DNA of 64,000 nt, taken from the NCBI GenBank assembly GCA_963824195.1, contig CAWGOJ010000021.1, positions 62,001 through 126,000 of the forward strand, given 5' to 3'. The stretch comes from Bog-473 sp963824195 (GTDB taxonomy: Bacteria > Actinomycetota > Acidimicrobiia > Acidimicrobiales > RAAP-2). Positions 17,637 through 27,952 of the stretch are shown one piece after another. Position 1 is the first letter of the stretch. Each line of letters begins with the position of its first letter. Made by a program: the position numbers and the translations under genes. The notes below the pieces were generated by a model. The model did not search any database. It had not been told where the DNA came from and was given only the letters and a program-made list of their open reading frames with translations.

Positions 17637-18380
17637 TCAGGCGAGGTTGGCGCCGTGTTGCCGGACGAAGTCGTTCACCGCGTAGTACGCCTCGATCGAC
17701 TCCCCGGCGTCGCCCCAGAAGCCCTCCTGGATGTCATGGGCCATCTGGCCCTTCCCGACGTAGTGATTGTTCACGTCGGTGATCTCGAGCTCCCCTCGGC
17801 CCGATGGAACGAGGTCGCCGATGATGTCGAACACTCCGGCCTCGTAACAGTAGATGCCGGTGACGCAGTACCCGGAGGCGGGTTTCTCGGGCTTCTCCTC
17901 TATGTGGGTGACCCGCCCGTCCTCTCCGAAGACGGGGACGCCGAGGTGGCGCAGGTGCTCCGGCTCGTCCACCTTCGAGAGGAGGATGCGAGCGCCGACG
18001 GGGTCGGCACGGAAGGAGTCGACCATCGGCCTGATGGAGCGCTCGACGATGTTGTCGGCCAGCATGACGAGCACCGGTCCGCCCTCAGCGAAGTGCGCGG
18101 CCAGGCCCAGCGCTTCTGCGATGCCGCCCGCCGTCTCCTGGTACGCGTAGGAGAGCTGATCGATGCCGTACTCGTGCCCGTTGCCCAGCAGCCGCAGGAA
18201 CTCACCGGCGTGCGTCCCCCCGGTGACCAGCATGATCTCGTCGATGCCGCTCGACACCACGGCCTCGATCGCCCAGGCGATCATCGGGCGGTCGTAGATG
18301 GGCAACAAGTGCTTGTTCGTGATGCGCGTCAGCGGGTACAGGCGCGAACCCGTGCCTCCGGCCAGGATGACACCCTTCAT
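17637..18380 (-). CDS. RmlA-like sugar-1-phosphate nucleotidyltransferase
   Basis: A 247-residue nucleotidyltransferase with ATG start at 18380. MKGVILAGGTGSRLYPLTR is the nucleotide-binding loop, followed by NKHLLPIYDRPMI, and EEKPEKPAS carries the product-site lysine. GELEITDVNNHYV is also typical. These are hallmarks of glucose-1-phosphate thymidylyltransferase (RmlA) and its short relatives of about 240 residues. True RmlA proteins are about 290 residues, so this belongs to the short subgroup that may use another sugar or nucleotide. No other rml genes are adjacent, so the sugar made is unclear. It follows the alcohol dehydrogenase gene on the same strand after a 41-base gap. Confidence 0.85.
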   Translation of the reverse strand: MKGVILAGGTGSRLYPLTRITNKHLLPIYDRPMIAWAIEAVVSSGIDEIMLVTGGTHAGEFLRLLGNGHEYGIDQLSYAYQETAGGIAEALGLAAHFAEGGPVLVMLADNIVERSIRPMVDSFRADPVGARILLSKVDEPEHLRHLGVPVFGEDGRVTHIEEKPEKPASGYCVTGIYCYEAGVFDIIGDLVPSGRGELEITDVNNHYVGKGQMAHDIQEGFWGDAGESIEAYYAVNDFVRQHGANLA

Positions 18381-18421
18381 GACCGCGCTCCCGCCGCGCG
18401 TGATGTTGGCATGGCGCGTTT

Positions 18422-19531
18422 CTAGTCGAATGTGAGCACGCCACGCGCCACGCGCCCGGCATGCATCTCGTCGACTACTTCGCCGAAGCGGTCGAGGGGA
18501 CGGGTAAGCGACACCAGCTCGTCGAGCATCAGGAGGCCAGCCTGGTAGAGGTCGACCATGAGCGGGATGTCGTGGTGCGGCCGGGCCGAGCCGTAACGGC
18601 AGCCGAGCAGCCCCCGGTCGACGTAGGTCAGCGCGTTGACGTCGACCGAGACCTCGGTGCCCCGGGGCGGGATGCCGATGGCCACCGCAGTGCCGCTCCA
18701 GTCCAGGCAGTCGAGCGCGCTGCGCAGGACGGCGGGGTGCCCGACGCAGTCGAAGGCCCATGTGACCCCGCCGAGAGGGAAGAGGGCGCCGGCGGCGGAC
18801 TCCCGGTTGGCCGGGACAAGCTCGCGCACCGCCGCCGCGGCGTCGCCCGCGGTGGCATCGACGAAGTGCGTCGCGCCGAACTGCCGTCCGAGCTCCTCCT
18901 TGGCCGCCACGGTGTCCACTGCCACGATCCTGGTCGCTCCGGCGATGCGCAGCCCCTGGATCACGTTGAGGCCGACCCCGCCCACGCCGAAGACGGCCGC
19001 CGTGTCACCGGGCCGCACCTTGGCCCGGTTCAGCACGGCACCGACGCCGGTGAGCACGCCGCACCCGATCAGGCAGGCCGACGACAGTGGGATCTCCTTG
19101 GGGATGCGCACGGCCTGCACCTCGCTCACGACGGTCAGCTCCGAGAAGACCGACGCCGCCGCGAAGTTGGAGGCTGGCTCCCCCTTGAAGGTGAACGGTG
19201 TCGAGATGTTGCCGAGGGTGCTCTTGCACCACGTCGGGTGACCGGTGCTGCAGGCCCGGCAGGCGCCGCAACTGGCCAGGGTGGCGATCACCACGTGATC
19301 GCCCGGCTTCACGGACCGCACCGCGTCCCCCACCGCCTCGACGACGCCGGCGCCCTCGTGGCCGAGCACGGCCGGCGCGGGGAACGGGATCGTCCCGTTG
19401 ATGACCGAGAGGTCCGAGTGGCACACGCCCGCCGCCCGTATACGGACCTGTACCTCGTTCGGGCCCGGGCCACGAACCTCGAGCGCGTCGGTGAACTCGA
19501 CCCCCTCTCCGGTGTAGACGATTCCTCGCAC
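18422..19531 (-). CDS. Zinc-dependent alcohol dehydrogenase (MDR superfamily)
   Basis: The 369-residue protein has a GTG start at 19531 with GAGAGGAG just upstream; the start abuts the TAA of fadD3. Catalytic zinc ligands are visible in GVCHSDLSVI and the GHEGAGVVEAVG segment. The structural zinc lobe is present but lacks the full four-cysteine spacing: CGACRACSTGHPTWC gives four Cys. The Rossmann motif is VFGVGGVGLNVIQG. It resembles the class III/Rv-type alcohol dehydrogenases of mycobacteria. It is the last gene of the fadE30-ipdF-fadD3 operon, so it may oxidise an alcohol formed in steroid or related breakdown, but that is only inferred from position. Confidence 0.9.
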   Translation of the reverse strand: MRGIVYTGEGVEFTDALEVRGPGPNEVQVRIRAAGVCHSDLSVINGTIPFPAPAVLGHEGAGVVEAVGDAVRSVKPGDHVVIATLASCGACRACSTGHPTWCKSTLGNISTPFTFKGEPASNFAAASVFSELTVVSEVQAVRIPKEIPLSSACLIGCGVLTGVGAVLNRAKVRPGDTAAVFGVGGVGLNVIQGLRIAGATRIVAVDTVAAKEELGRQFGATHFVDATAGDAAAAVRELVPANRESAAGALFPLGGVTWAFDCVGHPAVLRSALDCLDWSGTAVAIGIPPRGTEVSVDVNALTYVDRGLLGCRYGSARPHHDIPLMVDLYQAGLLMLDELVSLTRPLDRFGEVVDEMHAGRVARGVLTFD

Positions 19532-21142
<1,611 letters not shown>

Positions 21143-21205
21143 GGTGCCCCAGATCAGGTCGGCTCGCGGGTCCTCCTGCTCGGGGGCGCGCCCCGATCCC
21201 CTCGC

Positions 21206-22021
21206 TCACGGGTGCTGGCTGCTCACAGAGATGACCTCGCCCGACAGGTAGGACGAGTAGTCGCTGGCCAGGAAGACGATGACGTTGGCCACCTCCCAGG
21301 TCTCGGCCCCGCGCCCGAACAGCTCGCGCCGCCGCAGCACGGCCAGGTCCTCGTCGGGGATGGCCCGGTTGAGGAACGGGTGCTCGGCCAGGCTGGGCGA
21401 CACGGCGTTGACCCGCACCCCCGCCGCCGCCGCCTCGGCGGCGGCGCAGCGCGTCAGGGCCATGACGCCGGCCTTGGCGGCGGCGTAGTGCGCCTGGCCC
21501 GGCTGCGCCCGCCAGCCGAGCACCGAGGCGTTGTTGACGATGACGCCGCTCTCTTGCGGCAGCAGCCGCTTCAGCGCGGCCCGCGTGCAGCGGAACGTCC
21601 CCGTGAGGGTGATGTCGAGGACGGTCGACCATTGCTCGTCCGTCATCTCCACCAGCGGCACAGTGCCACCGAGCCCCGCGTTGTGCACGGCCACGTCAAT
21701 GCGCCCGAAACGCGCCACCGCGCCGTCGTACAGTGCACCCACCTGCGACTCGTCGCGGACGTCGCAGGCCAGCGCGTGGAGCCGGTCCGGCCCACCCACC
21801 TCCGACGCCAGCTGCTCGGACGTCTCGTTCAGGCGCCGCTCGTGCGCATCGGAGAGCACGACCGACGCGCCCTCCTCGAGGCAGCGTCGCGCCGTAGCCG
21901 ACCCGATGCCGGTGCCGGCCGCCGCGGTCACGACGACGACCTTGCCGTCGAGGAGCCCGTGGCCTCCCGGTGGCGGTGGCGGTGGCGGTGGTTCGAAGGA
22001 CGCGTCCAGGCTCGTGGTCAC
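21206..22021 (-). CDS. ipdF: IpdF-like short-chain dehydrogenase (steroid C/D-ring pathway)
   Basis: A 271-residue SDR with GTG start at 22021, overlapping the fadE30 stop by four bases (GTGA). It carries GHGLLDGKVVVVTAAAGTG with the cofactor loop TAAAGTGIGS, the NNAS motif and the catalytic Tyr/Lys of HYAAAKAG. The core (LDGKVVVVTAAAGTGIGSAT, NNASVLGWRAQ, ASDYSSYLSGEVISVSSQHP) closely follows my memory of mycobacterial IpdF (Rv3559c), which oxidises 5-hydroxy-HIP-CoA to HIP-CoA. The N-terminus carries a run of eight prolines (residues 11-18). Placement between fadE30 and fadD3 supports the assignment. The start is set by the overlap. Confidence 0.88.
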   Translation of the reverse strand: MTTSLDASFEPPPPPPPPGGHGLLDGKVVVVTAAAGTGIGSATARRCLEEGASVVLSDAHERRLNETSEQLASEVGGPDRLHALACDVRDESQVGALYDGAVARFGRIDVAVHNAGLGGTVPLVEMTDEQWSTVLDITLTGTFRCTRAALKRLLPQESGVIVNNASVLGWRAQPGQAHYAAAKAGVMALTRCAAAEAAAAGVRVNAVSPSLAEHPFLNRAIPDEDLAVLRRRELFGRGAETWEVANVIVFLASDYSSYLSGEVISVSSQHP

Positions 22022-23223
22022 GCCACCCCTTTCGGTTCCGGCGGGAGGCCGAGCACCCGCTCGCCGATGATGTTGCGCTGGATCTGGTTCGACCCACCGT
22101 AAATGGTCTCGGCGCGGGCGAAGAGGAAGGACCGCTGGAATTCCCCTAGGCCGTACCCGCCGTTCTCCGGCAGCGGCTCGCCGTCGAGGACCGTCGCCGC
22201 CGTCCCGAGAACGCTCATCGCCAGCTCGCCCAGACGGCGGTGCCAGCTCCCCCAGTACAGCTTGGCGATTGAGGCCTCCGGCGGAGCCACTGGCCCGTCC
22301 ACGCCCGAGAGGCTGCGGAGGGTGTTGTAGCGCATGATCGTGAGCTCAATGTGCGCCTGAGCCAGCTGCTGGCGCAGCACGGGGTCGCGCGCCCGCCCGT
22401 TTTCCTCGGCCCGCGCCAAAATGCGGTCGAGCTCGCGCCGGAAGCCGAGCTGGTGGCCGAGCAGCGCCACGCCGCGCTCGAAGGCGAGGGTGGCGAGCGC
22501 GACGCGCCAGCCGTCGCCCGGGTCTCCGACGACGTTGTCGACGTGGGTGCGGGCACCGTCGAAGAACACCTCGTTGAACTCGCTCGTCCGGGTGAGCTGG
22601 GTGATGGGGCACACCTCAACCCCGGGCTGGTCCATCGGCACCAGGAGATAGGACAGGCCCTTGTGACGCACCGACTCGGGATCGGTCCGGCAGACGACGA
22701 AGCACCAGTCCGCCTGATGGGCGAGCGACGTCCACACCTTCTGCCCCGTGACCACCCACTCGTCGCCGTCACGCACCGCCCGCGTGGTGACATTGGCCAG
22801 GTCGCTCCCCGCGTCCGGCTCGGAGTAGCCCTGGCACCACAGCTCGGAACCCTCCCTGATGGGCGGCAGGAAACGGGTCTTCTGCTCGGGCGTCCCGTAG
22901 TGGACCAGCGTCGGCCCGAGCAGCCCCTCGCCCATGACGTTGACCCGGCCCGGCGCCGCGGCGCGGGCGTACTCCTCGTTGAAGATGACCTGCTCGGTCA
23001 TCGTGGCGCCCCGGCCGCCGTACTCGGCCGGCCACCCCAAGCAGGTCCACCCACCCTCTGCGAGCACCTTCTCCCAGCGCCGGCGCACGTCGAAGCCGAA
23101 CGTCTCGTCACCCGAGCCGCCCCGGCCCCCTAGCTCGGCGAACTCGCCCACCAGTTGCTCCTCGAGGAAGCGGCGGACCTCTCGGCGGAACGCGACGTCC
23201 TCGGGCCGGTCTCGCAGATCCAT
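22018..23223 (-). CDS. fadE30: FadE30-like acyl-CoA dehydrogenase
   Basis: The 401-residue flavoprotein starts at the ATG at 23223 (MDLRDRPEDVAFR). TCLGWPAEYGGRG, LWCQGYSEPDAGSDLANV, GQKVWTSLAHQADWCFVV and the C-terminal YGGSNQIQRNIIGERVLGLP match acyl-CoA dehydrogenases, and in particular FadE30 (Rv3560c) of the mycobacterial HIP regulon, which introduces a double bond in the C/D-ring CoA thioester. The usual glutamate base position could not be set without alignment. It leads the operon fadE30-ipdF-fadD3-ADH on the minus strand and overlaps ipdF by GTGA. Upstream, at 23224-23269, a short gap separates it from the CoA-transferase gene, whose mRNA may read through. The gap contains ATCTGACGGGGCGTCAGAT, a near-perfect dyad. 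Confidence 0.88.
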   Translation of the reverse strand: MDLRDRPEDVAFRREVRRFLEEQLVGEFAELGGRGGSGDETFGFDVRRRWEKVLAEGGWTCLGWPAEYGGRGATMTEQVIFNEEYARAAAPGRVNVMGEGLLGPTLVHYGTPEQKTRFLPPIREGSELWCQGYSEPDAGSDLANVTTRAVRDGDEWVVTGQKVWTSLAHQADWCFVVCRTDPESVRHKGLSYLLVPMDQPGVEVCPITQLTRTSEFNEVFFDGARTHVDNVVGDPGDGWRVALATLAFERGVALLGHQLGFRRELDRILARAEENGRARDPVLRQQLAQAHIELTIMRYNTLRSLSGVDGPVAPPEASIAKLYWGSWHRRLGELAMSVLGTAATVLDGEPLPENGGYGLGEFQRSFLFARAETIYGGSNQIQRNIIGERVLGLPPEPKGVA

Positions 23224-23257
23224 CGCCCGTGGAGCGTAGCCAAGGCACAGCACATGA

Positions 23258-23276
23258 TCTGACGGGGCGTCAGATC
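23258..23276. promoter_or_regulatory. Dyad ATCTGACG-GGG-CGTCAGAT upstream of fadE30
   Basis: An 8-base perfect inverted repeat with a 3-base loop in the gap between the CoA-transferase stop (23270-23272) and fadE30 start (23223). It is either a terminator hairpin for the upstream gene or an operator for a TetR-type repressor of the steroid operon. No T-run follows, and the right arm overlaps the stop codon region of the CoA-transferase gene. KstR2, the regulator of the mycobacterial HIP genes, binds a different remembered motif, so the role is open. Confidence 0.4.
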
Positions 23277-24676
23277 ATGTGGGGGAGAGCCACCCAGGCC
23301 GGTGGGTGGGTGCCGATGGGGGACGTCGGCACCTCCCAACGGGCCGGCGTCGCCGGCATCCGGACCACCGGGGCCAGGTGATGCAGCCGCCCGTAGGGGG
23401 TGTCGCTCTCCGTGAGGTAGGAGGCGACGTCACCGAGGCCGTCGGTCCCGACGTTCGCCTCCGGGGTGCGGGTGAACCACGTGGCGGTCTGGCAGAGCGA
23501 GGCCCGGACGTGATAGCTGCCCCCTTCCCGGGACCGGCGCCACAGGGCGGCCATCGTGCCCAGGGCCGCCAGGTATCCCGTCGTGTAGTCGCAGGCCGCC
23601 GCGGCCAGCAGCTCGGGGTGGTCGCGCCCGCCCTGCCCGACCACGATGCCCGAGACCGTCTGGGCCATCTGCTCCCAGCCCGGGCGCAGGCGCCACGGTC
23701 CAGCGTCGCCGTAGCAGTTGATGGTCACCACCACGATGCCGGGGCGGAGCTCCGCGAGGGCGTCGGGCCCGAAGCCGCGACGCGCCAGTGCGCCGCCGCG
23801 GTAGCCCTGGGTGAAGACGTCGGCGCCCGCCGCCAGGCCGCGCAGCGTCGCTTCCCCGTCAGGATCGTCGAGCTCGATGCAGCAGGACCGCTTGCCGTGG
23901 CTGGTGTCCATGACGAAGAGGGGGATGTTGTCGAGCCGGGGCGAGTTGACGAGCAGCACCTCGGCCCCGTGCTCGGCCAGGGTGCGGCCGTTGGTCGGTC
24001 CGGCCAGCAGGCGGCTCAGGTCGAGCACCCGCACCCCGTCGAGCGGGCGGCGGGTGCCCCGGGGCGCCTCGGGGGCGCTCTCCCCGATCTTCTCGATGCT
24101 GACCCGGCCCAGCGGGGCGATGGCGGCCGCCTGTGGGTGCGCCGCCCACTCGCCGGTGGTACGGGCCATGGCGCCGCACGCTCCCGCCTCCGCCAGTGCG
24201 TCCTCGAGCGCCTGCCCGTCCCAGAGGGCGACCCTCTCGGCCACGAGGTCGGCCGGGCTCTCCACGCTGCAGCCGAGGACGTCACAGGTCAGGGCGGCCA
24301 GGTGCCGGAACGCGCCGTGCAGATGGACCCATCTGCCGTCACGGCAGCGGTACAGCCGCACGAGCGGGCGGTCCAGGCTGCCCGGAGCGATCGGCACCTC
24401 GTCCCCATCCAACTTCTGGAGCAGGAACCCGACGAGGGACGCGCCCGCGTGGCCCCGGTCGACGGTGACCGCTTGCGCCTCTCCGGTGCGCTCCTCCCAC
24501 AGCAGTGACGCCACCGCGCCGACCGAGCCCAGTACCGCGGCGGCACACTCCACGACGGGGAACGGGGTGGCAAAGGGCCGATCGTCGCCCACGACGGCCA
24601 CCCGCTCGGCCACCCCACCCGACAGCCCCACCTCCTCCAGCAGCCCGGCGATCAGCTCCTCTCCCATGGCTGGCAT
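23270..24676 (-). CDS. Class III CoA-transferase (CaiB/BaiF) family protein
   Basis: A 468-residue protein with ATG start at 24676 (MPAMGEEL) or 24667. The C-terminal half, from about residue 195, holds the CaiB core PLDGVRVLDLSRLLAGP, then HGAEVLLVNSP and INCYGDAGPWRLRPGWEQMAQ. The N-terminal half (EERTGEAQAVTVDRGHAG) resembles the C-terminal part of ordinary family members, so the order looks altered or duplicated. At the position where class III enzymes usually have the catalytic aspartate (F/Y-D-xxxQ) this protein has W-E, so an aspartate-to-glutamate change is likely. It would move CoA between acyl groups. The location before fadE30 suggests a role in the same catabolic programme, by inference only. 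Confidence 0.75.
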   Translation of the reverse strand: MPAMGEELIAGLLEEVGLSGGVAERVAVVGDDRPFATPFPVVECAAAVLGSVGAVASLLWEERTGEAQAVTVDRGHAGASLVGFLLQKLDGDEVPIAPGSLDRPLVRLYRCRDGRWVHLHGAFRHLAALTCDVLGCSVESPADLVAERVALWDGQALEDALAEAGACGAMARTTGEWAAHPQAAAIAPLGRVSIEKIGESAPEAPRGTRRPLDGVRVLDLSRLLAGPTNGRTLAEHGAEVLLVNSPRLDNIPLFVMDTSHGKRSCCIELDDPDGEATLRGLAAGADVFTQGYRGGALARRGFGPDALAELRPGIVVVTINCYGDAGPWRLRPGWEQMAQTVSGIVVGQGGRDHPELLAAAACDYTTGYLAALGTMAALWRRSREGGSYHVRASLCQTATWFTRTPEANVGTDGLGDVASYLTESDTPYGRLHHLAPVVRMPATPARWEVPTSPIGTHPPAWVALPHMI

Positions 24677-24802
24677 CGTAGGGCGGCACCCGTGGCCGGC
24701 CGATGGAAGTGGGCGTGCGCCCGCGACCGGCAACACCGGGCCCGCTCCTGGAATACTCGAGGGTGCACCGCGGCAGGAACGGTGAGCGAAAGGGGGGTGA
24801 CC

Positions 24803-26011
24803 ATGCCCTACTCCGAAGGGCGGGTCGTCCACGATGCGGACGCCCACATCATGGAGACGCCGACCTGGCTGCGCGACCACGCCGAGGCGGCCTTCCGGGA
24901 CCGCCTCCCGGTGCTGAGCTATCCGGGCGGCAACGAGCTGCGCCAGACCGGCGACCCCGCGGACCAGCAGCGCAATCTCGGGGCCTCCTTCGACAAGCTG
25001 CGGGCCCGGCACGCGTCGGCCGAGTACCGGGCCAACGAGGGGGCCGAGATCATGGCGCGCAAGAACTTCGCCGCCACCGGGTCCTTCATTGCCGAGGACC
25101 GCCCCCGTGCCCTCGACCTGCTCGGCTTCTCGAGCCAGCTCATCTTCAACACGTTCCACAACGGCCGCCTGCACGACCTGGAGCACGGGGCCGACTCCAC
25201 GCTGGCCTACGCCGCCGCGCGTGCCCACAACCGGGGCATGCTCGAATTCTGCTCGGTCGACGCGCGCCTCTTACCCTCGCTCTACGTCCCCCTGTGCGAG
25301 CCTGATTTGGCGGTCGCGGCCACCCGCGACGCACTCGACCAGGGCGCCGCGGCCCTTCTCGTCGCGTCGGGTTGCCCGCCGCGCTTCTCGCCCAGCCACC
25401 GCGACCTGTTCGGCGTCTGGGCGCAGGCGGAAGAGGCGGGCATCCCCGTCGTCTTCCACGTCGGCGGCACCGGCACCCTCATCGACCCCAATTACTTCGT
25501 CAACGGCGAGCCGGTCCCGCCCGACTTCCACGGCGGCGAGGAGAACTTCCGCTCGGTGGACTACATGGGCATCCCCGTCCCTCCGGCCCAGACGCTCGCG
25601 ACGCTGATCTTCGACGGGGTCCTCGAGAGGTTCCCCGACCTGCACATCGGCGTGATCGAGCAGGGCGCCATCTGGGTTCCGTCCTGGCTGCGGCAGATGG
25701 AGTCCGCCTTCGAGGCCTTCCACCGCCACGAAGAGCGCCTGCAGGCGCTCTCACTGCGACCCAGTGACTACGTGCACCGGCAGGTCCGCTTCACCCCGTA
25801 TCCGACGGAGGATGTGGGCTGGATCGTCGCCCAGGCCGGGCCCGACCTCGTGCTGTTCTCGTCCGACTACCCCCACGTCGAAGGTGGCCGCAAGCCGCTC
25901 GAGCGCTTCGAGGCCTCGCTCGGCGACGCGACCGAGGACGTGCGGCGGCGGTTCTACGCCGACAACTTCCTCTTCCTCATGGGCAGCGCAGCGGCCCGGT
26001 TGGCCGCCTGA
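24803..26011 (+). CDS. Amidohydrolase family 2 protein
   Basis: A 402-residue TIM-barrel hydrolase with ATG at 24803, preceded by AGGGGGG; GTG 24797 two codons earlier is an alternative. Metal-site elements are DADAHIME at the N-terminus, VVFHVGGTGT in the middle and FSSDYPHVEGG near the C-terminus, the usual pattern of the ACMSD/amidohydro_2 family. Members decarboxylate or hydrolyse ring-derived acids using one zinc. The segment VPPAQTLATLIFDGVLERFPDLHIGVIEQGA is typical of a subgroup common in actinobacterial aromatic and steroid catabolism clusters. The exact reaction is unknown. It is divergent from the CoA-transferase gene and leads a possible operon with the serine hydrolase, which begins four bases after its stop. 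Confidence 0.85.
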   Translation: MPYSEGRVVHDADAHIMETPTWLRDHAEAAFRDRLPVLSYPGGNELRQTGDPADQQRNLGASFDKLRARHASAEYRANEGAEIMARKNFAATGSFIAEDRPRALDLLGFSSQLIFNTFHNGRLHDLEHGADSTLAYAAARAHNRGMLEFCSVDARLLPSLYVPLCEPDLAVAATRDALDQGAAALLVASGCPPRFSPSHRDLFGVWAQAEEAGIPVVFHVGGTGTLIDPNYFVNGEPVPPDFHGGEENFRSVDYMGIPVPPAQTLATLIFDGVLERFPDLHIGVIEQGAIWVPSWLRQMESAFEAFHRHEERLQALSLRPSDYVHRQVRFTPYPTEDVGWIVAQAGPDLVLFSSDYPHVEGGRKPLERFEASLGDATEDVRRRFYADNFLFLMGSAAARLAA

Positions 26012-26014
26012 TCG

Positions 26015-27208
26015 TTGAGCACCACTCCCGCAACCACCGTGACCGGTCTCGTGGAGCCGGGCTTCGAGGCAGTCCGGGACGCGTTCGCGCACAACTTCGA
26101 GGCTGGCCGCGAGGTCGGCGCGGCCCTATGCGTACACCTGCACGGTCACAGGGTGGTCGACATCTGTGGGGGCTCGTTCGACCCCGACGGCACGCGCCCC
26201 TACGGCTCCGACGCGTTACAGCTCGTGTTCTCCTCGACCAAGGGCGCCACCGCCGCCTGCGCCAACCTCCTCGCCCAGCGCGGCCTGCTCGACCTCGACG
26301 CTCCGGTCACTGAGTACTGGCCCGAGTTCGCCCGGGCCGGCAAAGAGGTCCTGCCGGTCCGCTATCTGCTGTCGCACCAGGCGGGGCTACCGGCGATCGA
26401 CCGCACCCTCACCCCTGAGGAGGTGCAGGCCTGGGACCCGGTCGCTGACGCGCTGGCCGACCAGGCACCATTCTGGGAGCCGGGTACGGCACACGGCTAC
26501 CACGCGCTGACCTATGGCTATCTCGTGGGTGAGGTCGTGCGACGCGTCAGCGGCCGTTCACTCGGGACGTTCTTCGCCGAAGAGGTGGCGCGTCCGCTCG
26601 GCCTCGAATTCTTCATCGGGCTCCCCGCGCATCTCGAGCCCCGGGTCTCCCCGATCGTCGCTGCGCCCATAGCGGGGGCCGCCCAGGGCGACACCGGCTA
26701 CTCCTCCACGCTGTTGGCCCGCGCCCTCAACATGGGTGGCGCCTTCCGGGACCGGGTCTGGATGAACCGCCCCGCATGGCACGCCGCCGAGGTCCCCGGG
26801 GGCAACGGCATCACGAACGCCGTGTCGCTTTCCCGCCTGTACGCGGGCCTCGTCGGGACCGTCGAGGGCGGGCCGCCCGAGCCCCTGCTGGACCGGGATC
26901 ACGTCGAGCGGGCCCGCACCGTCCTCACCAGAGGGGCGGACCAGGTCTTCGCCTCGGTAGGCCTCCCCCTGGAGCAGAAGATCGGCCTCGGCTTCTGGCG
27001 CGCCAGCCCCGCCGCCCCCTTCGGCGCCGAGGGCTCCTTCGGACACTCCGGCGCCGGAGGCTCCTATGGCTTCGCCGACCCCGAGCACGGCCTGGCGGTC
27101 GGCTACGTCATGAACAAGATGGCCGAGGGCGTGCTCGGCGACCCCAGGGCGCGGCGGATCGTCAAGGCGACGTACGCCTCCGTCGGCGCGGAGGCGAAAT
27201 ACTTCTGA
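26015..27208 (+). CDS. Serine hydrolase of the class C beta-lactamase/EstB family
   Basis: A 397-residue protein with TTG start at 26015, three bases after the amidohydrolase stop. The SxxK nucleophile motif is S73-S-T-K76 (LVFSSTKGATA), the tyrosine motif is HALTYGYLVGEVV and the third motif, replacing KTG, is GHSGAGGSYGFADP, as in EstB esterases and many actinobacterial hydrolases. No signal peptide is seen, so the enzyme is probably cytoplasmic and more likely an esterase than a beta-lactamase. The C-terminus (YASVGAEAKYF) is family-typical. Close spacing to the amidohydrolase suggests co-expression. Confidence 0.87.
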   Translation: MSTTPATTVTGLVEPGFEAVRDAFAHNFEAGREVGAALCVHLHGHRVVDICGGSFDPDGTRPYGSDALQLVFSSTKGATAACANLLAQRGLLDLDAPVTEYWPEFARAGKEVLPVRYLLSHQAGLPAIDRTLTPEEVQAWDPVADALADQAPFWEPGTAHGYHALTYGYLVGEVVRRVSGRSLGTFFAEEVARPLGLEFFIGLPAHLEPRVSPIVAAPIAGAAQGDTGYSSTLLARALNMGGAFRDRVWMNRPAWHAAEVPGGNGITNAVSLSRLYAGLVGTVEGGPPEPLLDRDHVERARTVLTRGADQVFASVGLPLEQKIGLGFWRASPAAPFGAEGSFGHSGAGGSYGFADPEHGLAVGYVMNKMAEGVLGDPRARRIVKATYASVGAEAKYF

Positions 27209-27246
27209 GCACAGACCGGTTCGAGCTCCGGGAGAAGAGGTGCGGC

Positions 27247-27693
27247 ATGTTCACGCGCAAGAAGCACGACGAGACGGCCTACGAGGTGACCAGGACGGAC
27301 AAGGAGTGGCAGGAGCAGCTGCCGCGCGACCGCTACGCGGTGCTGCGCCGGGCCGGCACCGAGCCCCCCTGGTCCGGGGAGCTGCTCCAGGTGGACGGCG
27401 AAGGCGTCTTCCACTGCGCCGGCTGCGATGCCGAGCTGTTCGACACCGACGCGAAGTTCGAGTCCGGGACCGGCTGGCCCAGCTTCGACCGGGCCCGTTC
27501 GGCCGGGACCATCATCGAGCGGTCCGACCGCGGCTTCGGCATGACCCGGACCGAGATCGTGTGCGCCCGGTGCGGCGGTCACCTGGGACACGTCTTCCCC
27601 GACGGCCCCACCGACACCGGGCTGCGCTATTGCGTCAACTCGCTCTCGCTCACCTACGAGCCCGACACCGAGGAGAGCCCGACCGGGAGCTGA
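27247..27693 (+). CDS. msrB: Peptide-methionine (R)-S-oxide reductase MsrB
   Basis: A 148-residue enzyme with ATG at 27247 and GGGAGAAGAGG upstream. Zinc cysteines are in CAGCDAELF and CARCGGHLGH; the active site includes GTGWPSF, HLGHVFPDGP and the resolving/catalytic Cys of LRYCVNSLSL. MsrB reduces R-methionine sulfoxide in proteins and counters oxidative damage. The substrate-site residue context (YCVNS instead of the common YCINS) is a conservative change. The N-terminal 15 residues are an extra lead. No other stress gene is directly linked. Confidence 0.95.
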   Translation: MFTRKKHDETAYEVTRTDKEWQEQLPRDRYAVLRRAGTEPPWSGELLQVDGEGVFHCAGCDAELFDTDAKFESGTGWPSFDRARSAGTIIERSDRGFGMTRTEIVCARCGGHLGHVFPDGPTDTGLRYCVNSLSLTYEPDTEESPTGS

Positions 27694-27763
27694 GCCTCGT
27701 CCAGTCGCGCCTCGACGACGACGCCCAGCGCGAGAGCGCCACCGATCTCGACGACCTCGTTCC

Positions 27764-27952
27764 TCAGGAAGTCGATCGGCGGCCCGGGCGCTGCCGGGCC
27801 CGGAGCCCGAGCAACGCCCCGCCCACCAGTGCCAGCGTCGACGTCGCCACGATCGCGTCGGTCCCCGGGTGCGCCGTCGCGCGTGCCAGCAGGACCGCCG
27901 CGGTGGCTGTGGCCGCCGGCCACCCCGCGGTGACGATCAACCAGGGCGACAC
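27764..27952 (-). CDS. Small two-helix membrane protein downstream of ssb
   Basis: A 62-residue reading frame whose GTG (27952) directly follows the ssb stop TGA, so translation could be coupled. Two hydrophobic segments (WLIVTAGWPAATATAAVLLA and IVATSTLALVGGALLGL) are separated by a short charged turn and followed by a basic tail. No homologue is recognised. It is short and GC-rich DNA often shows such frames by chance, so the call is tentative. Confidence 0.4.
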   Translation of the reverse strand: MSPWLIVTAGWPAATATAAVLLARATAHPGTDAIVATSTLALVGGALLGLRARQRPGRRSTS

